From: Deltaproteobacteria bacterium
GTDB taxonomy: Bacteria > Desulfobacterota > Binatia > UTPRO1
NCBI GenBank assembly: GCA_020852955.1
Contig: JADYZW010000016.1
Span: forward strand, 62,001-126,000
Reading direction: 5' to 3'
DNA: 64,000 bases
The notes beneath the pieces were generated by a model. The model searched no databases. It saw only the letters and a list, made by a program, of their open reading frames with translations, and had not been told where the DNA came from. Positions 43,891 through 53,747 of this stretch are shown one piece after another. How positions within the stretch are numbered: position 1 is the first letter of the stretch; every line of letters starts with the position of its first letter. The position numbers and the translations under genes are program-made.

Positions 43891-45243
43891 ATGCACGAGC
43901 CGAGCCCGCGCGACATCGTCGCGCTCGACCACGCGCACCTCTGGCACCCGTTCACCCAGATGCAGGAGTGGCTCGCCGCCGATCCGCTCGTGATCGCTGC
44001 GGCGGAGGGCAATTACCTCGTCGGCGCCGACGGGCGACGCTACCTCGACGGCGTCTCGTCGCTCTGGTGCAACGTCCACGGCCACCGCCACCCGGCGATC
44101 GACGCGGCGATCCGCGACCAACTGAACCGGGTCGCCCACACCACGCTCCTCGGACTCGTGAGCCCGCCCGCCGCGCTGGTCGCCGCCCGCCTCGCGGCGC
44201 TCGCCCCGACGGGCCTCACGCGCACCTTCTATTCCGACGCAGGCGCGACGGCGGTGGAGATCGCGCTCAAGCTCGCGCTCCAGTACTGGCGCCTGCGCGG
44301 CGAGGATCGCCCCGGGTTCGTAGCGCTCGTCGAGGCCTACCACGGCGACACCCTCGGCGCGATGAGCGTCGGCTTCTCCGAGACGTTCCATCGCTTCTAT
44401 CGGCCGCTGCTTCCGGTCGAGCGCGTGCCCGCACCGTACGCGCTCCAGCGGCTGGAGGGGCGCACCCCGGCCGACGCGCTCGCGGTCGCGCTCGAACGCC
44501 TCGACGAGGCGCTGCGGCGCGCGCGCGGCACGATCGCGGCGGTGGTCCTGGAGCCGCTCATGCAGGGCGCGGCCGGTATGTGGCCGCAGCCCGTCGAGTA
44601 TCTCCGCGAGGTCCGCGCGCTCACGCGGCGCCACGACACGCTGCTCGTCTGCGACGAGGTCGCCACGGGCTTCGGCCGCACCGGACGGCTCTTCGCCTGC
44701 GACCACACCGCGACGACGCCCGACCTCCTCGTGCTCGGCAAGGGTCTGACCGGCGGCTATCTGCCGCTCGCGGCGACGCTCGCGACCGAGGAGATCTTCC
44801 GCGCCTTCCTCGGCCCCTACGACGCCTACACCGCCTTCTTCCACGGCCACACGTTCACCGGGAACGCGCTCGCCTGCGCCGCCGCGCTCGCCAGCCTCGA
44901 GCTCTTCACGCCGGAGATGCTCGCGACCCTGCCCGCCAAGGCCGACGCCCTCGCCGCTGCGCTCGCCCGCGCGGTGCGGCCGCTGCCGCCGGTCTTCGAG
45001 ATCCGCCAGCACGGGCTCATGGTGGGGATCGAGCTGATGCGCGACCCGGTGCGACGCGTCGGCTTCGCCCCCGCCGAGCGCGTCGGGCACCGCGTGATCC
45101 TCGCCGCCCGCAAGCGCGGCGTCGTGCTGCGACCGCTCGGCGACGTGCTCGTCTTGATGCCGCCGCTCGGCATCGAGACCGCCGAGATCGCGACGCTGGT
45201 CGAAGTCGCCGCGGAGTCGATCGCGGAAGTGGCCGGCGCATGA
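43891..45243 (+). CDS. bioA: adenosylmethionine-8-amino-7-oxononanoate aminotransferase
   Basis: A 450-residue class III PLP aminotransferase converting KAPA to DAPA in biotin synthesis. Distinctive blocks are HLWHPFTQMQEW near the N-terminus (BioA-specific), YSDAGATAVEIALKLALQYW, EPLMQGAAGMW, CDEVATGFGRTGRLFACDH and the PLP lysine in VLGKGLTGGYLPLAATL. bioD follows with a four-base overlap (ATGA). bioB and bioF are not in the window. Confidence 0.96.
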   Translation: MHEPSPRDIVALDHAHLWHPFTQMQEWLAADPLVIAAAEGNYLVGADGRRYLDGVSSLWCNVHGHRHPAIDAAIRDQLNRVAHTTLLGLVSPPAALVAARLAALAPTGLTRTFYSDAGATAVEIALKLALQYWRLRGEDRPGFVALVEAYHGDTLGAMSVGFSETFHRFYRPLLPVERVPAPYALQRLEGRTPADALAVALERLDEALRRARGTIAAVVLEPLMQGAAGMWPQPVEYLREVRALTRRHDTLLVCDEVATGFGRTGRLFACDHTATTPDLLVLGKGLTGGYLPLAATLATEEIFRAFLGPYDAYTAFFHGHTFTGNALACAAALASLELFTPEMLATLPAKADALAAALARAVRPLPPVFEIRQHGLMVGIELMRDPVRRVGFAPAERVGHRVILAARKRGVVLRPLGDVLVLMPPLGIETAEIATLVEVAAESIAEVAGA

Positions 45244-45959
45244 GCGTCGTCGTCGTCACCGGAACGGACACCGGGATCGGCAAGACGGTCGTGGCGACGG
45301 CCGTCGCCGCGGCGCTCGCGAGGCGCGGACGGCGCGTCGGCGTCATGAAGCCGGCGGAGACCGGGTGCGCGCCGGATCCGGAGGACGCGCTCGCGCTCGC
45401 CGCGGCGGCCGGCGATCCGTCGCCCCTCGACGACGTGTGCCCGTACCGCTTCCGCGACCCGGTGGCGCCGATGCTCGCGGCCGAGCGCGCCGGCGTCGCG
45501 ATCGACGTCGCCGCCCTGGTCGAACGCGCGGAGCGCCGCGCCGCGACGGTCGACGTCCTCCTCGTCGAAGGGGCGGGCGGGCTCCTCGTGCCGCTCGCCC
45601 CGGACGCGAGCTTCGCCGACCTGGCCGCGCGGCTCGCCGCCCGGGTCCTCGTCGTCGTCGGCTCCCGACTCGGCGCGATCAACCATGCGCTCCTGACGTT
45701 CGAGGCGCTCGAACGCCGCGGCCTCGCCGCCGCCGGCTACGTCGTGAACCGCCTCGGACCCGCCGACGATCTCGCCGTCGCGACCAACGACGAGCTCCTG
45801 GCGACGCTCGCCGCCGTCCCGCGTCTCGGGACGATCCCGTGGCTCGGCGGCGCGCTGGCGCGCCTGGGCGCGGATCTGCGCGCCGGCGGACATACCGCGC
45901 GCCGGGCGCGGTCCCGGCTCGCGGACCTCGGCGCAACTCTCGCGCTCGACGCGCTCTGA
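45240..45959 (+). CDS. bioD: dethiobiotin synthetase
   Basis: A 239-residue ATP-dependent enzyme that closes the ureido ring of dethiobiotin from DAPA and CO2. The P-loop is VTGTDTGIGKTVV, followed by GVMKPAETGC (substrate lysine) and VEGAGGLLVPL. Its ATG overlaps the bioA stop, so the two are translated together. C-terminal GTIPWLGG is typical. Confidence 0.95.
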   Translation: MSVVVVTGTDTGIGKTVVATAVAAALARRGRRVGVMKPAETGCAPDPEDALALAAAAGDPSPLDDVCPYRFRDPVAPMLAAERAGVAIDVAALVERAERRAATVDVLLVEGAGGLLVPLAPDASFADLAARLAARVLVVVGSRLGAINHALLTFEALERRGLAAAGYVVNRLGPADDLAVATNDELLATLAAVPRLGTIPWLGGALARLGADLRAGGHTARRARSRLADLGATLALDAL

Positions 45960-46022
45960 GTCGTCGCGGACGCGTCGGCGAGGTGCCCGACCCCTGCCGT
46001 ACGCGACCAGGGCTCGCGACTG

Positions 46023-46053
46023 TGGGGAGCGGACCGCATGGGGAGCGGACCGC
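46023..46053 (+). repeat. 15-bp tandem duplication upstream of the second P450
   Basis: TGGGGAGCGGACCGC occurs at 46023-46037 and again at 46039-46053, one base apart, in the gap between bioD and the P450 gene. It is directly followed by TTGACC at 46055, a possible -35 box. It may be a duplicated activator site or slippage. Confidence 0.55.
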
Positions 46054-46094
46054 CTTGACCGCGGCGCGGCCCCCGCGCGACACTCTCGTCCCTC

Positions 46095-47336
46095 GTGCGA
46101 GGTATCGATCTCACCGACCTCGACCGCTTCGCCGCGGGATTCCCGCACGACGTGTTCACGCGCCTCCGCCGCGAGGCGCCCGTATGGTTCCACCCGCCGA
46201 CGCCCCACACGCCCGGCGGCGAAGGGTTCTGGGTGGTGAGCCGCTATGCCGACGTGGTCGCGGCCGCATCGGACGCCGCGACCTACTCCTCGGAGCGCGG
46301 CGGCACGCGCGCCGGCGGCGGCACGCTCATCGAGGATCTGCCGGCCGGCTTCGCGGTTGGCGTCCTCCTCAACATGATGGACGATCCGCGCCACCAGAAG
46401 CTCCGGCGGCTCGCGACCGGCGCCGTCTCGCCGCGGGCGCTCGCGGCGCTCGAGCAGGAGCTCCGCACACGGGCGATCGCGATCGTCGACGCGGCCGTCG
46501 CGCGCGGGCGCTGCGACTTCCTGGTCGACGTCGCCGCCGAGCTGCCGCTGCAGGCGGTCGCCCGCCTCCTCGGCGTCCCGCAGGCGGACCGCCATCGCCT
46601 CTTCGCGTGGGCGAACGCGACGCTCGACTACGACGGCCGCGACCTCGGCGAGATCGACGAACGCACGCGCGCCGCGCAAGCGGCGATGTTCGAGTACGGC
46701 ACGATCCTGATCGCCGAAAAGCGCCGCGCCCCCGGCGACGACATGCTGTCGGCCGTCCTGCACGGCACGATCACGAACCCCGACGGCAGCGCCGGCCCAC
46801 CGAGCGATCTCGAGGCGTTGATGTTCTTCAACCTGCTGATCGCGGCCGGCAGCGAGACGACGCGGAACTCGATCGCGATCGGACTGCTCGCACTCATCGA
46901 GCACCGCGATGCCTGGAAGGACCTCGCGCGCAACCCGGCCCTGATGCCGAGCGCCGTCGAGGAGATCCTGCGCTGGGCTTCGACCACCGCCTACAATCGC
47001 CGCACGGCGACGCGCGAGGCGGTCCTCGGCGGCGAGCGGATCGCGACCGGCGACAAGGTGACGCTCTGGTGGTCGTCGGCGAATCGCGACGAGACGGTGT
47101 TCCCGGACCCGTTCCGTTTCGACGTGCGGCGGCACCCGAATCGCCACCTCGCCTTCGGGCACGGGAACCATTTCTGCCTCGGGGCCGTGCTGGCGCGGAT
47201 GGAGATCCGGTTGGTGCTGGAAGCGTTGCTGGAGCGCGTGGAGCGATGCGAAGTGGCGGGGCCGGTCGAGTGGGTGCGGAGCAACAAGCACACCGGCATC
47301 CGCCACCTCCCCCTCGCGCTCGCCGGTCGCCGATAG
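46095..47336 (+). CDS. cytochrome P450 (second)
   Basis: A 413-residue soluble P450 with I-helix AGSETTRNSI (Glu in place of the usual Asp), ExxR in EEILRWAST and heme loop FGHGNHFCLG. It is unlike the P450 at 13-14.4 kb outside the motifs. Starts at GTG 46095; no strong ribosome binding site. Neighbours do not reveal a substrate, and no ferredoxin or reductase is adjacent. Confidence 0.93.
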   Translation: MRGIDLTDLDRFAAGFPHDVFTRLRREAPVWFHPPTPHTPGGEGFWVVSRYADVVAAASDAATYSSERGGTRAGGGTLIEDLPAGFAVGVLLNMMDDPRHQKLRRLATGAVSPRALAALEQELRTRAIAIVDAAVARGRCDFLVDVAAELPLQAVARLLGVPQADRHRLFAWANATLDYDGRDLGEIDERTRAAQAAMFEYGTILIAEKRRAPGDDMLSAVLHGTITNPDGSAGPPSDLEALMFFNLLIAAGSETTRNSIAIGLLALIEHRDAWKDLARNPALMPSAVEEILRWASTTAYNRRTATREAVLGGERIATGDKVTLWWSSANRDETVFPDPFRFDVRRHPNRHLAFGHGNHFCLGAVLARMEIRLVLEALLERVERCEVAGPVEWVRSNKHTGIRHLPLALAGRR

Positions 47337-47563
47337 AGGGGCATCTGCTGCGTTGCTCGGTCGCGCCTTGCAGCTGATCCTTTCTCGGCGACCCGCGCGG
47401 GATGCCGCGAGTGCGTGGTGGGGCGGTCGCTTCGCTTCCGCCCGACATTTCGAGCTCATCGCTTTGCCGGGAGCGTGAAGACTCGGATTGCGGACATCCG
47501 TCGTCGCTGGGAGACTCGTGGAGTGCCGGGCGTGGGGGTGACCTCCTGACGGAGTCGTTGCGG

Positions 47564-49924
47564 GTGGTGCTGCTGCTCGCGGGGGTGATGAGCGCGGCGT
47601 ACGTGGGGGCGTGGGTGCGGCCGGCGGCGGTGATCCGGTGGCGGCACGTGGTGCTCGTGGGGCTGGCGCTCGTGACCGTGGGGGCGGCGTGGCTGGTGCT
47701 GCACCCGAGCGCGCCGAACGGGGGGATCCGACTCGATCCGTCGGAGGAGCCCCTGCTGCCCGTCGGCGACCCCAGCCGCGACGTCTACGCCGACGCGATC
47801 CGCAACTTCGGCGACGACGACGTCATGGTGATCGGCATGGACACCACGGACGGGATCTTCGCCGCGGAGCACCTGCAGGCGATCCGCCGCATCACCGAAC
47901 GGATCCGACGGCTGCCCGGCGTGCGCGCGACGGAGACGATCGTCGACGCGACCGCGTTCCGCTACGACGCGCGCGACGATCTCCTCGCGGTTGAGCTCTT
48001 CATCGACGCGATCCCCACCGACGCCGACGCCCTCGCGCGCCTCCGTCGGCGCGCCCTCTCCGACCGGCTCTATCCGAAGACCGTCGTCTCTCGCGACGGC
48101 CGCGCGGCGGCGATCAACGTCTCGTTCCGGACGATGACCGACGGCGAGTTCGTCGCGGCGGGCCTCGACGACGCCGTCCGCGCGATCGTCGGCTCCGAGA
48201 CCGTGCCGGGGCGCCGCTTCTTCGTGACGGGGCGGCAGCACGTGAAGGCGCGTGCCGCCGACGTGATGCTTCACGACGTCTTCCGGTTGATCCCGCTCGC
48301 GGTGGTGGTCGGCACCGGCGTCTCGTGGCTGATCTCCGGCTCGCTCCGGGCGGCGGCGATCCCGGTCGGCGCGAGCCTGATCGCGGCCCTCTGGACGTTC
48401 GGCGCCCTCGCGGCCACAGGCCAGGCGCTGAACCTCATCACGATCGTCCTCGGCCCGATGCTGATCTGCATCGGCAGCGTCTACGGCGTCCACGTGATGG
48501 CCCGCTACGACGTGCTCGCCGACGAGCTCGGCGACGCGCCGGCGGCCGCGACGGCGTGCCTCGCCGACACGATCCTCCCCATCATGATCTCGGGAGTGAC
48601 GACGGTGATCGGCTTCGCCGCGCTCCTCGTGTCGCCGCAGCCCGCGATCGGCGAGTTCGCGACCTACTCGATCCTCGGCGTCTCGGCGATGTCCCTGGTC
48701 GCGGTGACCGGCGTGCCCGCGCTCCTCGCCTGTCTCCCCGTACCGCGGAAGCAGCGCGGGGCCGCGCGCGGAGTCGCCGGCCGGGTGAGCCGCCGGCTCG
48801 GCGCGGCGATCGAGCGGCTCCTGGCGGCCCTCGCCGACCTCGCGACCCGGCGTCCGACGCCGATCCTCGTGACGTGGACGGGCATCACGCTCGCCGCCGC
48901 CGCCGCGATCCCGTCCATCGTGGTCGACACCGACTATCTGAGCTTCTTCGACGCCCGTTCCGACGTGCGCCGCGACTTCGCGACGACGAGCGAGCGGCTC
49001 GTCGGCGCGGTGCCGATCTACCTCACGGTGAGCGGGCCCGGGGAAGGCGCCTTCCGCGAGCCCGTCAACGTCCAGGCCCTCGAACGCTTGCAGGGCCTCA
49101 TCGACCGCGTCCCGGGCGTGAGCACGACGCTCTCAATCGTCGACCTGCTCGCGGTCTTGCATCGCGCCGTCGAGCGCGACGATCCGGTCTTCGAAACCGC
49201 ACCCACGACGCGCAAGGAGATCGCGGACTTGCTGTTCCTGGTCCCGAAGAACAAGCTCCGCCGGTTCGCCAACGCCAACCACAGTCGGGTGAACCTGCTC
49301 GTGCGGACGGCGGTCACGGGCTCGGCCGAGGTCGCGGCGTTGAAGCGACGGCTCGAGGAGGCGATCGCGGCCGCCGCGCTGCCACCCGAGCTCACCGCGA
49401 CGATCACCGGCAATACGATCGTGTTCACGCAGGCGTCGGACGGCATCGCCGGCAACCAGCTGGCGTCGATGGCGCTCACCGCCGCGACCATCCTGCTCCT
49501 CGTGACGACCTCGTTCCGCTCGCCGCGTGTCGGCTTGGTCGCCATGGCGCCGAACGTGGCCCCGGTCGTCGTGTTCTTCGGCCTCCTCGGGGCCGGACTC
49601 GCCGATCTGTCGTTGCCGACGAGCCTCATCGGCTCGGTCGCGCTCGGCATCGCGATCGACGACACGGCCCACTTCATCGTGAACTACCAGCGCCTGCGCG
49701 CGACGGGGCTCGCGGCACCGGAGGCGGCGGCGACGTGCCTCCGCGAGCTCGGGACGCCCATCGTCACGACCTCGCTCATGCTGACCGCGGGCTATCTCGT
49801 GTTGACGCTCTCGGGCTTCGCGACGCTTCGCCAGTTCGGCTGGCTCTCGGCGCTCACCATCCAGATCTGTCTCTGGGGCGACTTGCTGATGCTGCCGGCC
49901 CTGCTCTCCCGCATCCGCGTCTGA
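47564..49924 (+). CDS. RND superfamily exporter (MMPL/COG1033 type)
   Basis: About 786 residues. Two halves each have one anchoring helix, a periplasmic domain (about 45-235 and 455-620) and a bundle of five to six helices. NLITIVLGPMLICIGSVYGV and SVALGIAIDDTAHFIVNYQR are the RND helix 4 segments, the second with the proton-relay Asp pair. This sterol-sensing-like group exports lipids or hopanoids in some bacteria. The start is uncertain: GTG 47564 has GGAG nine bases upstream; the frame extends back to 47402 without a plausible signal. It faces a LolA-like gene three bases away. Confidence 0.88.
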   Translation: MVLLLAGVMSAAYVGAWVRPAAVIRWRHVVLVGLALVTVGAAWLVLHPSAPNGGIRLDPSEEPLLPVGDPSRDVYADAIRNFGDDDVMVIGMDTTDGIFAAEHLQAIRRITERIRRLPGVRATETIVDATAFRYDARDDLLAVELFIDAIPTDADALARLRRRALSDRLYPKTVVSRDGRAAAINVSFRTMTDGEFVAAGLDDAVRAIVGSETVPGRRFFVTGRQHVKARAADVMLHDVFRLIPLAVVVGTGVSWLISGSLRAAAIPVGASLIAALWTFGALAATGQALNLITIVLGPMLICIGSVYGVHVMARYDVLADELGDAPAAATACLADTILPIMISGVTTVIGFAALLVSPQPAIGEFATYSILGVSAMSLVAVTGVPALLACLPVPRKQRGAARGVAGRVSRRLGAAIERLLAALADLATRRPTPILVTWTGITLAAAAAIPSIVVDTDYLSFFDARSDVRRDFATTSERLVGAVPIYLTVSGPGEGAFREPVNVQALERLQGLIDRVPGVSTTLSIVDLLAVLHRAVERDDPVFETAPTTRKEIADLLFLVPKNKLRRFANANHSRVNLLVRTAVTGSAEVAALKRRLEEAIAAAALPPELTATITGNTIVFTQASDGIAGNQLASMALTAATILLLVTTSFRSPRVGLVAMAPNVAPVVVFFGLLGAGLADLSLPTSLIGSVALGIAIDDTAHFIVNYQRLRATGLAAPEAAATCLRELGTPIVTTSLMLTAGYLVLTLSGFATLRQFGWLSALTIQICLWGDLLMLPALLSRIRV

Positions 49925-49927
49925 GCC

Positions 49928-50827
49928 CTACCGGCGCTCGAGCGCCGCGGTGTTGAACTCGCCGTCGTCGAGGGTCGGGTTCGGGTCGACCCGCTGCAGC
50001 GTGACCGTCGAGTGCGTATCCTCGAGCAGGTCCGTCATGGTCGACTCGGTCGGCACCCAGACGCCGTCGAACTCCTTCAGGGAGGCGCGCGGCGAGCGGA
50101 GTTCCTTCACGGCGACGTCGACTTCGTCCCAGTAGCGGGTGCGGAGCGGGACGTAGTGCTCCTTCTCGATCGCGGCGACGCTCCGCGAGTAGCGCGAGCG
50201 GCTGCTCTTCAGCATCGTCGCATCGACGACGTAGCACGGCACCCCGTCGACGACCTCGTCGGGAAGGCGGCGATAGGTCGCCTGCTCGAGGTCGTCGAGC
50301 GTGGTCAGGAAGTCGTCGAAGCTGAAATCGGTGCCGGCGACGTTCTGCCCACGCAGGTTGGCGCGTGCGACCCGCTTGCGCATCGGCGAGTAGATGAACT
50401 GGTCGTCGGGACGGTCGTTCCGGTGCACATACAGATAGCCAGTGCGCTCGATGTCGCGCGGTCCGGTCAGGACGATCACGACCTTGGCGAAGACGCCGTC
50501 GGTCGGTCGGTCGTCGTGGTCGCGGTAGTCCTTGGCGCGGAGCTCGAAGCGCGTCTCCTGCGGGTTGCCGGCGGGATCCTTCGAGAGGATGCGCCCGACC
50601 TCGACGACCGTGCGCAGGCGTTTGCGGTTCCTGAAGAGCCGGTCGTAGATCTCGCGGCCGCCGAGTGTCGCGCCCTCGGGAAGGATCTCCTCGAGCGCGC
50701 GCGGGGTCGGCGTTTCGACCGCGCGCTCGGACGCGACGGGCTCCGCCGCCGCCCCCGGGACCCGGAGGAGCACGCCCGCGAACGCGAGCGCGGGACCGAT
50801 CCCCCTCAGCCGACGCATCGTCCTCAT
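49928..50827 (-). CDS. outer membrane lipoprotein-sorting (LolA-like) protein
   Basis: A 299-residue exported protein with signal peptide ending near GAAAEP. The blocks TLGGREIYDRLFRNRKRLRT, KVVIVLTGPRDIERTGYLYV and FIYSPMRKRVARANLRGQNV are typical of the LolA-fold family that accompanies COG1033 RND exporters. It is expected to accept hydrophobic cargo from the exporter in the periplasm. Here the gene is convergent with the exporter rather than in operon. Confidence 0.85.
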   Translation of the reverse strand: MRTMRRLRGIGPALAFAGVLLRVPGAAAEPVASERAVETPTPRALEEILPEGATLGGREIYDRLFRNRKRLRTVVEVGRILSKDPAGNPQETRFELRAKDYRDHDDRPTDGVFAKVVIVLTGPRDIERTGYLYVHRNDRPDDQFIYSPMRKRVARANLRGQNVAGTDFSFDDFLTTLDDLEQATYRRLPDEVVDGVPCYVVDATMLKSSRSRYSRSVAAIEKEHYVPLRTRYWDEVDVAVKELRSPRASLKEFDGVWVPTESTMTDLLEDTHSTVTLQRVDPNPTLDDGEFNTAALERR

Positions 50828-50878
50828 GACGGCGACGCTACCGTGGCGCGCGCGGCGAGTCGAAGCGGACGCGCCGCC

Positions 50879-51808
50879 CTAGTCCACCTCCCAGTCGACG
50901 CCGTTCGGCGAACGGTCGACGATCAGGTCGCCGCCGACCGCGACGTACTCGTCGGCGCCGAAGGTCACGCCCGAGAGCTGACGGCTCGTCCGCGAGATCT
51001 GCTGGGTGAGGACGTCGCCGTTCGGCGTCGTCACGATGGTGCCGGCAAGCCCGACGATCACGAACTGCTCGCGCGCGAACACCAGGTCGGAGAGGGTCGC
51101 GAAGTTCTGGAAGTTCTCGCGACGCGCGCTCCACGCGAGACCGTCGTCGGAGACCGCGACCGTGCCCACGAAGCCGACGGCGACGAAGCGTCCCGCGCCG
51201 TAGCGGACGCGCGCGAGCGCGTTGCCGGTGTTCGAGGCGACCGGCGACCACGCCTCGCCGTCGGTCGAGGTGAGGATGAGCCCGGAATCTCCGACGACGA
51301 CGAAGCGTCCTTCGCCGACGGTGATGCCGCGCAGCGCGGTCGTGGTGCCGGAGTCCTTCGGCGTCCAGAGGCGCGCGTCGGTCGAGGCGAGGATGGTGCC
51401 CGCGTAGCCGACGGCGATGTAGCGTCCGTCGACGAACGTCACGTCCTGCAGCGAAACCGGCGTCGGGACGGCCTCGGTCGTCCAGGCGAAGGCGTCGGTC
51501 GAGGTGAGGACGGTGCCCGAATCGCCGACGACGACGTAGCGGCCGTCGGCGAACGTGACGCCGTTCAGCGTCGCGCGCACGCCCGAGTCGACCCGGTCGA
51601 ACTTTCCGCCGTTCGCCGCCACCGACAGGATGCCGCGCGTCCCGACCGCGACGTAGCCGGCGCTGCCCAGGGCGACGCCGCGATACCCGTCCTGGTTGCC
51701 GTCGTCGTCGCCCCCGCCGCCGCCACAAGCAGCCAACGCCGCCATCGCCAACCCGAGCGCCGCGGGCACGAACGCGCGTGCCCCGAACCTCCGCGAACCT
51801 CGACCCAT
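50879..51808 (-). CDS. lipoprotein with seven propeller repeats
   Basis: A 309-residue lipoprotein: signal ending LAACG, then a Gly/Asp linker. The rest consists of seven repeats of about 37 residues, each with an aromatic-V-V-G-x-x-G core (YVAVGTRGIL, YVVVGDSGTV, YIAVGYAGTI, FVVVGDSGLI, FVAVGFVGTV, FVIVGLAGTI, YVAVGGDLIV), often with STD.xxW turns as in BNR/Ycf48-like proteins. Seven repeats would close one complete beta-propeller. AGGAG lies eight bases before ATG 51808. Ligand unknown. Confidence 0.82.
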   Translation of the reverse strand: MGRGSRRFGARAFVPAALGLAMAALAACGGGGGDDDGNQDGYRGVALGSAGYVAVGTRGILSVAANGGKFDRVDSGVRATLNGVTFADGRYVVVGDSGTVLTSTDAFAWTTEAVPTPVSLQDVTFVDGRYIAVGYAGTILASTDARLWTPKDSGTTTALRGITVGEGRFVVVGDSGLILTSTDGEAWSPVASNTGNALARVRYGAGRFVAVGFVGTVAVSDDGLAWSARRENFQNFATLSDLVFAREQFVIVGLAGTIVTTPNGDVLTQQISRTSRQLSGVTFGADEYVAVGGDLIVDRSPNGVDWEVD

Positions 51809-51983
51809 CCTGGCTCTCCTTTCGTGCGGGTCACAGATCACATGTAGTGGCCTGTGGCCAGCGCATCGCGCGCGAACGCCCGCAGGGCGGGCTCGTAGCC
51901 CGCGATCGGCGATGCCGCAAGGTCGTTCGTTTTGCAGTCTCGAAGCGCTGTGGTACGGTACCGGTCCTTTTTCGAGTTCGTGG

Positions 51984-52352
51984 ATGCGTGAACGCGAGTT
52001 GAAGCATTTCCAAACCTTGCTGAACGGGAAGCTCGCGGAGCTGCTCGAAGAGGCCGATCGCACCGTCGACGGGATGACCGACGCGAAAGCGGAGAACTTC
52101 CCCGACCCGACCGATCGCGCCTCCCTCGAGTCGAACCGCAACTTCACGCTCCGCATCCGCGACCGCGAGCGCAAGCTCATCGCCAAGATCAAGGAAGCCC
52201 TCGCCCGCATCGACGACGGCAGCTACGGCAAATGCGAGGAGTGCGGCGAGAACATCGGCCGCGAGCGCCTGGAGGCGCGCCCCGTCACCACGCTCTGCAT
52301 CGACTGCAAGTCGCTGCAGGAGGCGGAGGAGCGGAGGCTGCGAGGCGGCTGA
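51984..52352 (+). CDS. DksA/TraR family zinc-finger transcription factor
   Basis: A 122-residue protein with an N-terminal coiled-coil hairpin (LLNGKLAELLEEADRTVDGM, then LRIRDRERKLIAKIKEALAR) and a C4 zinc finger CEECGENIGRERLEARP followed by CIDCK. The Asp pair at the coil tip is represented by FPDPTDRAS. It would bind the RNA polymerase secondary channel and tune transcription under stress. Slightly shorter than E. coli DksA (151). A promoter may lie at TTGCAG (51931 region). Confidence 0.92.
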   Translation: MRERELKHFQTLLNGKLAELLEEADRTVDGMTDAKAENFPDPTDRASLESNRNFTLRIRDRERKLIAKIKEALARIDDGSYGKCEECGENIGRERLEARPVTTLCIDCKSLQEAEERRLRGG

Positions 52353-52370
52353 CACGCAGCGCCGAGGGCC

Positions 52371-53747
52371 TCAGCCGGCGAGCACCGCGCCGTCGGGGAT
52401 CTCGCGTGGGGCGTCGCTCTCGTTGACCACACGCGCCACGCCGAGCACGACGACGTTCCGCCCGAAGCGCACGTCGCCCGTGACCTCGAGCTTCTCGCAC
52501 CCGAGAAGCGAGGGCGCCCCATGGGGGAAGCGCGCCTCCATCTGGTCGATGAAGGCGTAGAAGCGATCGTCGAGGTTCACGACCAGCGTCCCGAGCGTAC
52601 GCGCGGGATTCGTGACGATCCGACTGTCGTCGGTCAGCACGAAGGCGTCGGAGCGGATGCCGAGCAGATCGCCCGTCTTCTTCACCGCCGCGAAGCGCAG
52701 GCGCGGCACGCGCACCGCCGCGGCATCGGCGAAGAGCTCGATCGCCGCGCCCATCGCCGTCTCCAGCTGATAGACGACCGGCGACGCGGGGTCCCGCGGG
52801 TCGATGGTCTTGGTGTTGCGAATGATCGGCAGGCGCACGACGCCCGCGTTGGCGTCCAGGAACGCCTTCAAGCGCGGCAGGCTCAGCCAGATGTTGTTGG
52901 TGTTGAAGTAGCGGTGGCGGGCGACGTCCTGGAACGCGGCCTGATCGTCGTGGGGGCACTGCGCGGACTCGCGGAGCACGAGCCGTCCGTCGCGATGGCG
53001 GGCGAGGTGCCCGCCCTTCTTGTCGGCTTCGGTGCGATCCGTCACCTCCATCATGAAGGCGTGCTCACGCTCCACGAAGTGACCGAGGATCGCCGGGTCG
53101 ATCACCGCGCCGAGGTTGTCGACGTTCGAGACGAACGCGTGCTCGTACCCGTCGGCGAGCAGGCGATCGAGCGCGCCGCTCGTCGCGAGCGCGGCGTAGA
53201 GATTGCCGTGCCCCGGCGGGCACCACTCGAGCTGCGGATCCTTCGGCCACAGGCCGGGTGCGAGCCCGTCTTTCGTGATCTTCGGGATCTTGTGTTGCTC
53301 GAACGCAACCACGAGGTCGGCGCGCGCCTTCGGGTGGCGCGCGACCGCGGCGAGCGTCGCCGCATGGGTGCTGAAGCTGTCCATCAGCACGAGCGGGATG
53401 CGCTGGATCTCCGCCTGCCGCATCACGACGTCGAGGAACGTGAGGCCTTCTTTGACCGTCAGGAGCGCCTTCGGACCCGTGAGCCCCATGCTGGTCGCGA
53501 GCCCGCCGTTCAGCTTGACGAGCACCGTCCTGGCGAGGGCGCGCCGCCCGCGTTCGGCGAGCGCGTCGCCGAACGTCGCCGCGTCCGGAAGCGCGCCGAC
53601 CGGCTCGATCTCGCGCTCCGCGATAAGGCCGGTGGCCCCAGCCACGAGCTGCGCGTAGTAGTGCGCGAAGGTCTTCACGGCGAGCTCGGGTAGGCCGGCG
53701 GCGCGCATGCGCGCCGCGAAGAGCGCCGACTGGTCGCGGGAGGTCAT
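52371..53747 (-). CDS. UTP-glucose-1-phosphate uridylyltransferase, UGP2 type
   Basis: A 458-residue nucleotidyltransferase of the eukaryote-like UDPGP family, not the bacterial GalU family. The nucleotide loop is LVKLNGGLATSMGLTGPKAL; further blocks are PLVLMDSFSTHAATLAA, CPPGHGNLYAAL, FVSNVDNLGAVID, and NTNNIWLSL. The C-terminal part has left-handed helix-like residues. It makes UDP-glucose (or a related UDP-sugar) for envelope glycans. It is the last gene before the tRNA and is convergent with the DksA-like gene. Confidence 0.9.
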   Translation of the reverse strand: MTSRDQSALFAARMRAAGLPELAVKTFAHYYAQLVAGATGLIAEREIEPVGALPDAATFGDALAERGRRALARTVLVKLNGGLATSMGLTGPKALLTVKEGLTFLDVVMRQAEIQRIPLVLMDSFSTHAATLAAVARHPKARADLVVAFEQHKIPKITKDGLAPGLWPKDPQLEWCPPGHGNLYAALATSGALDRLLADGYEHAFVSNVDNLGAVIDPAILGHFVEREHAFMMEVTDRTEADKKGGHLARHRDGRLVLRESAQCPHDDQAAFQDVARHRYFNTNNIWLSLPRLKAFLDANAGVVRLPIIRNTKTIDPRDPASPVVYQLETAMGAAIELFADAAAVRVPRLRFAAVKKTGDLLGIRSDAFVLTDDSRIVTNPARTLGTLVVNLDDRFYAFIDQMEARFPHGAPSLLGCEKLEVTGDVRFGRNVVVLGVARVVNESDAPREIPDGAVLAG

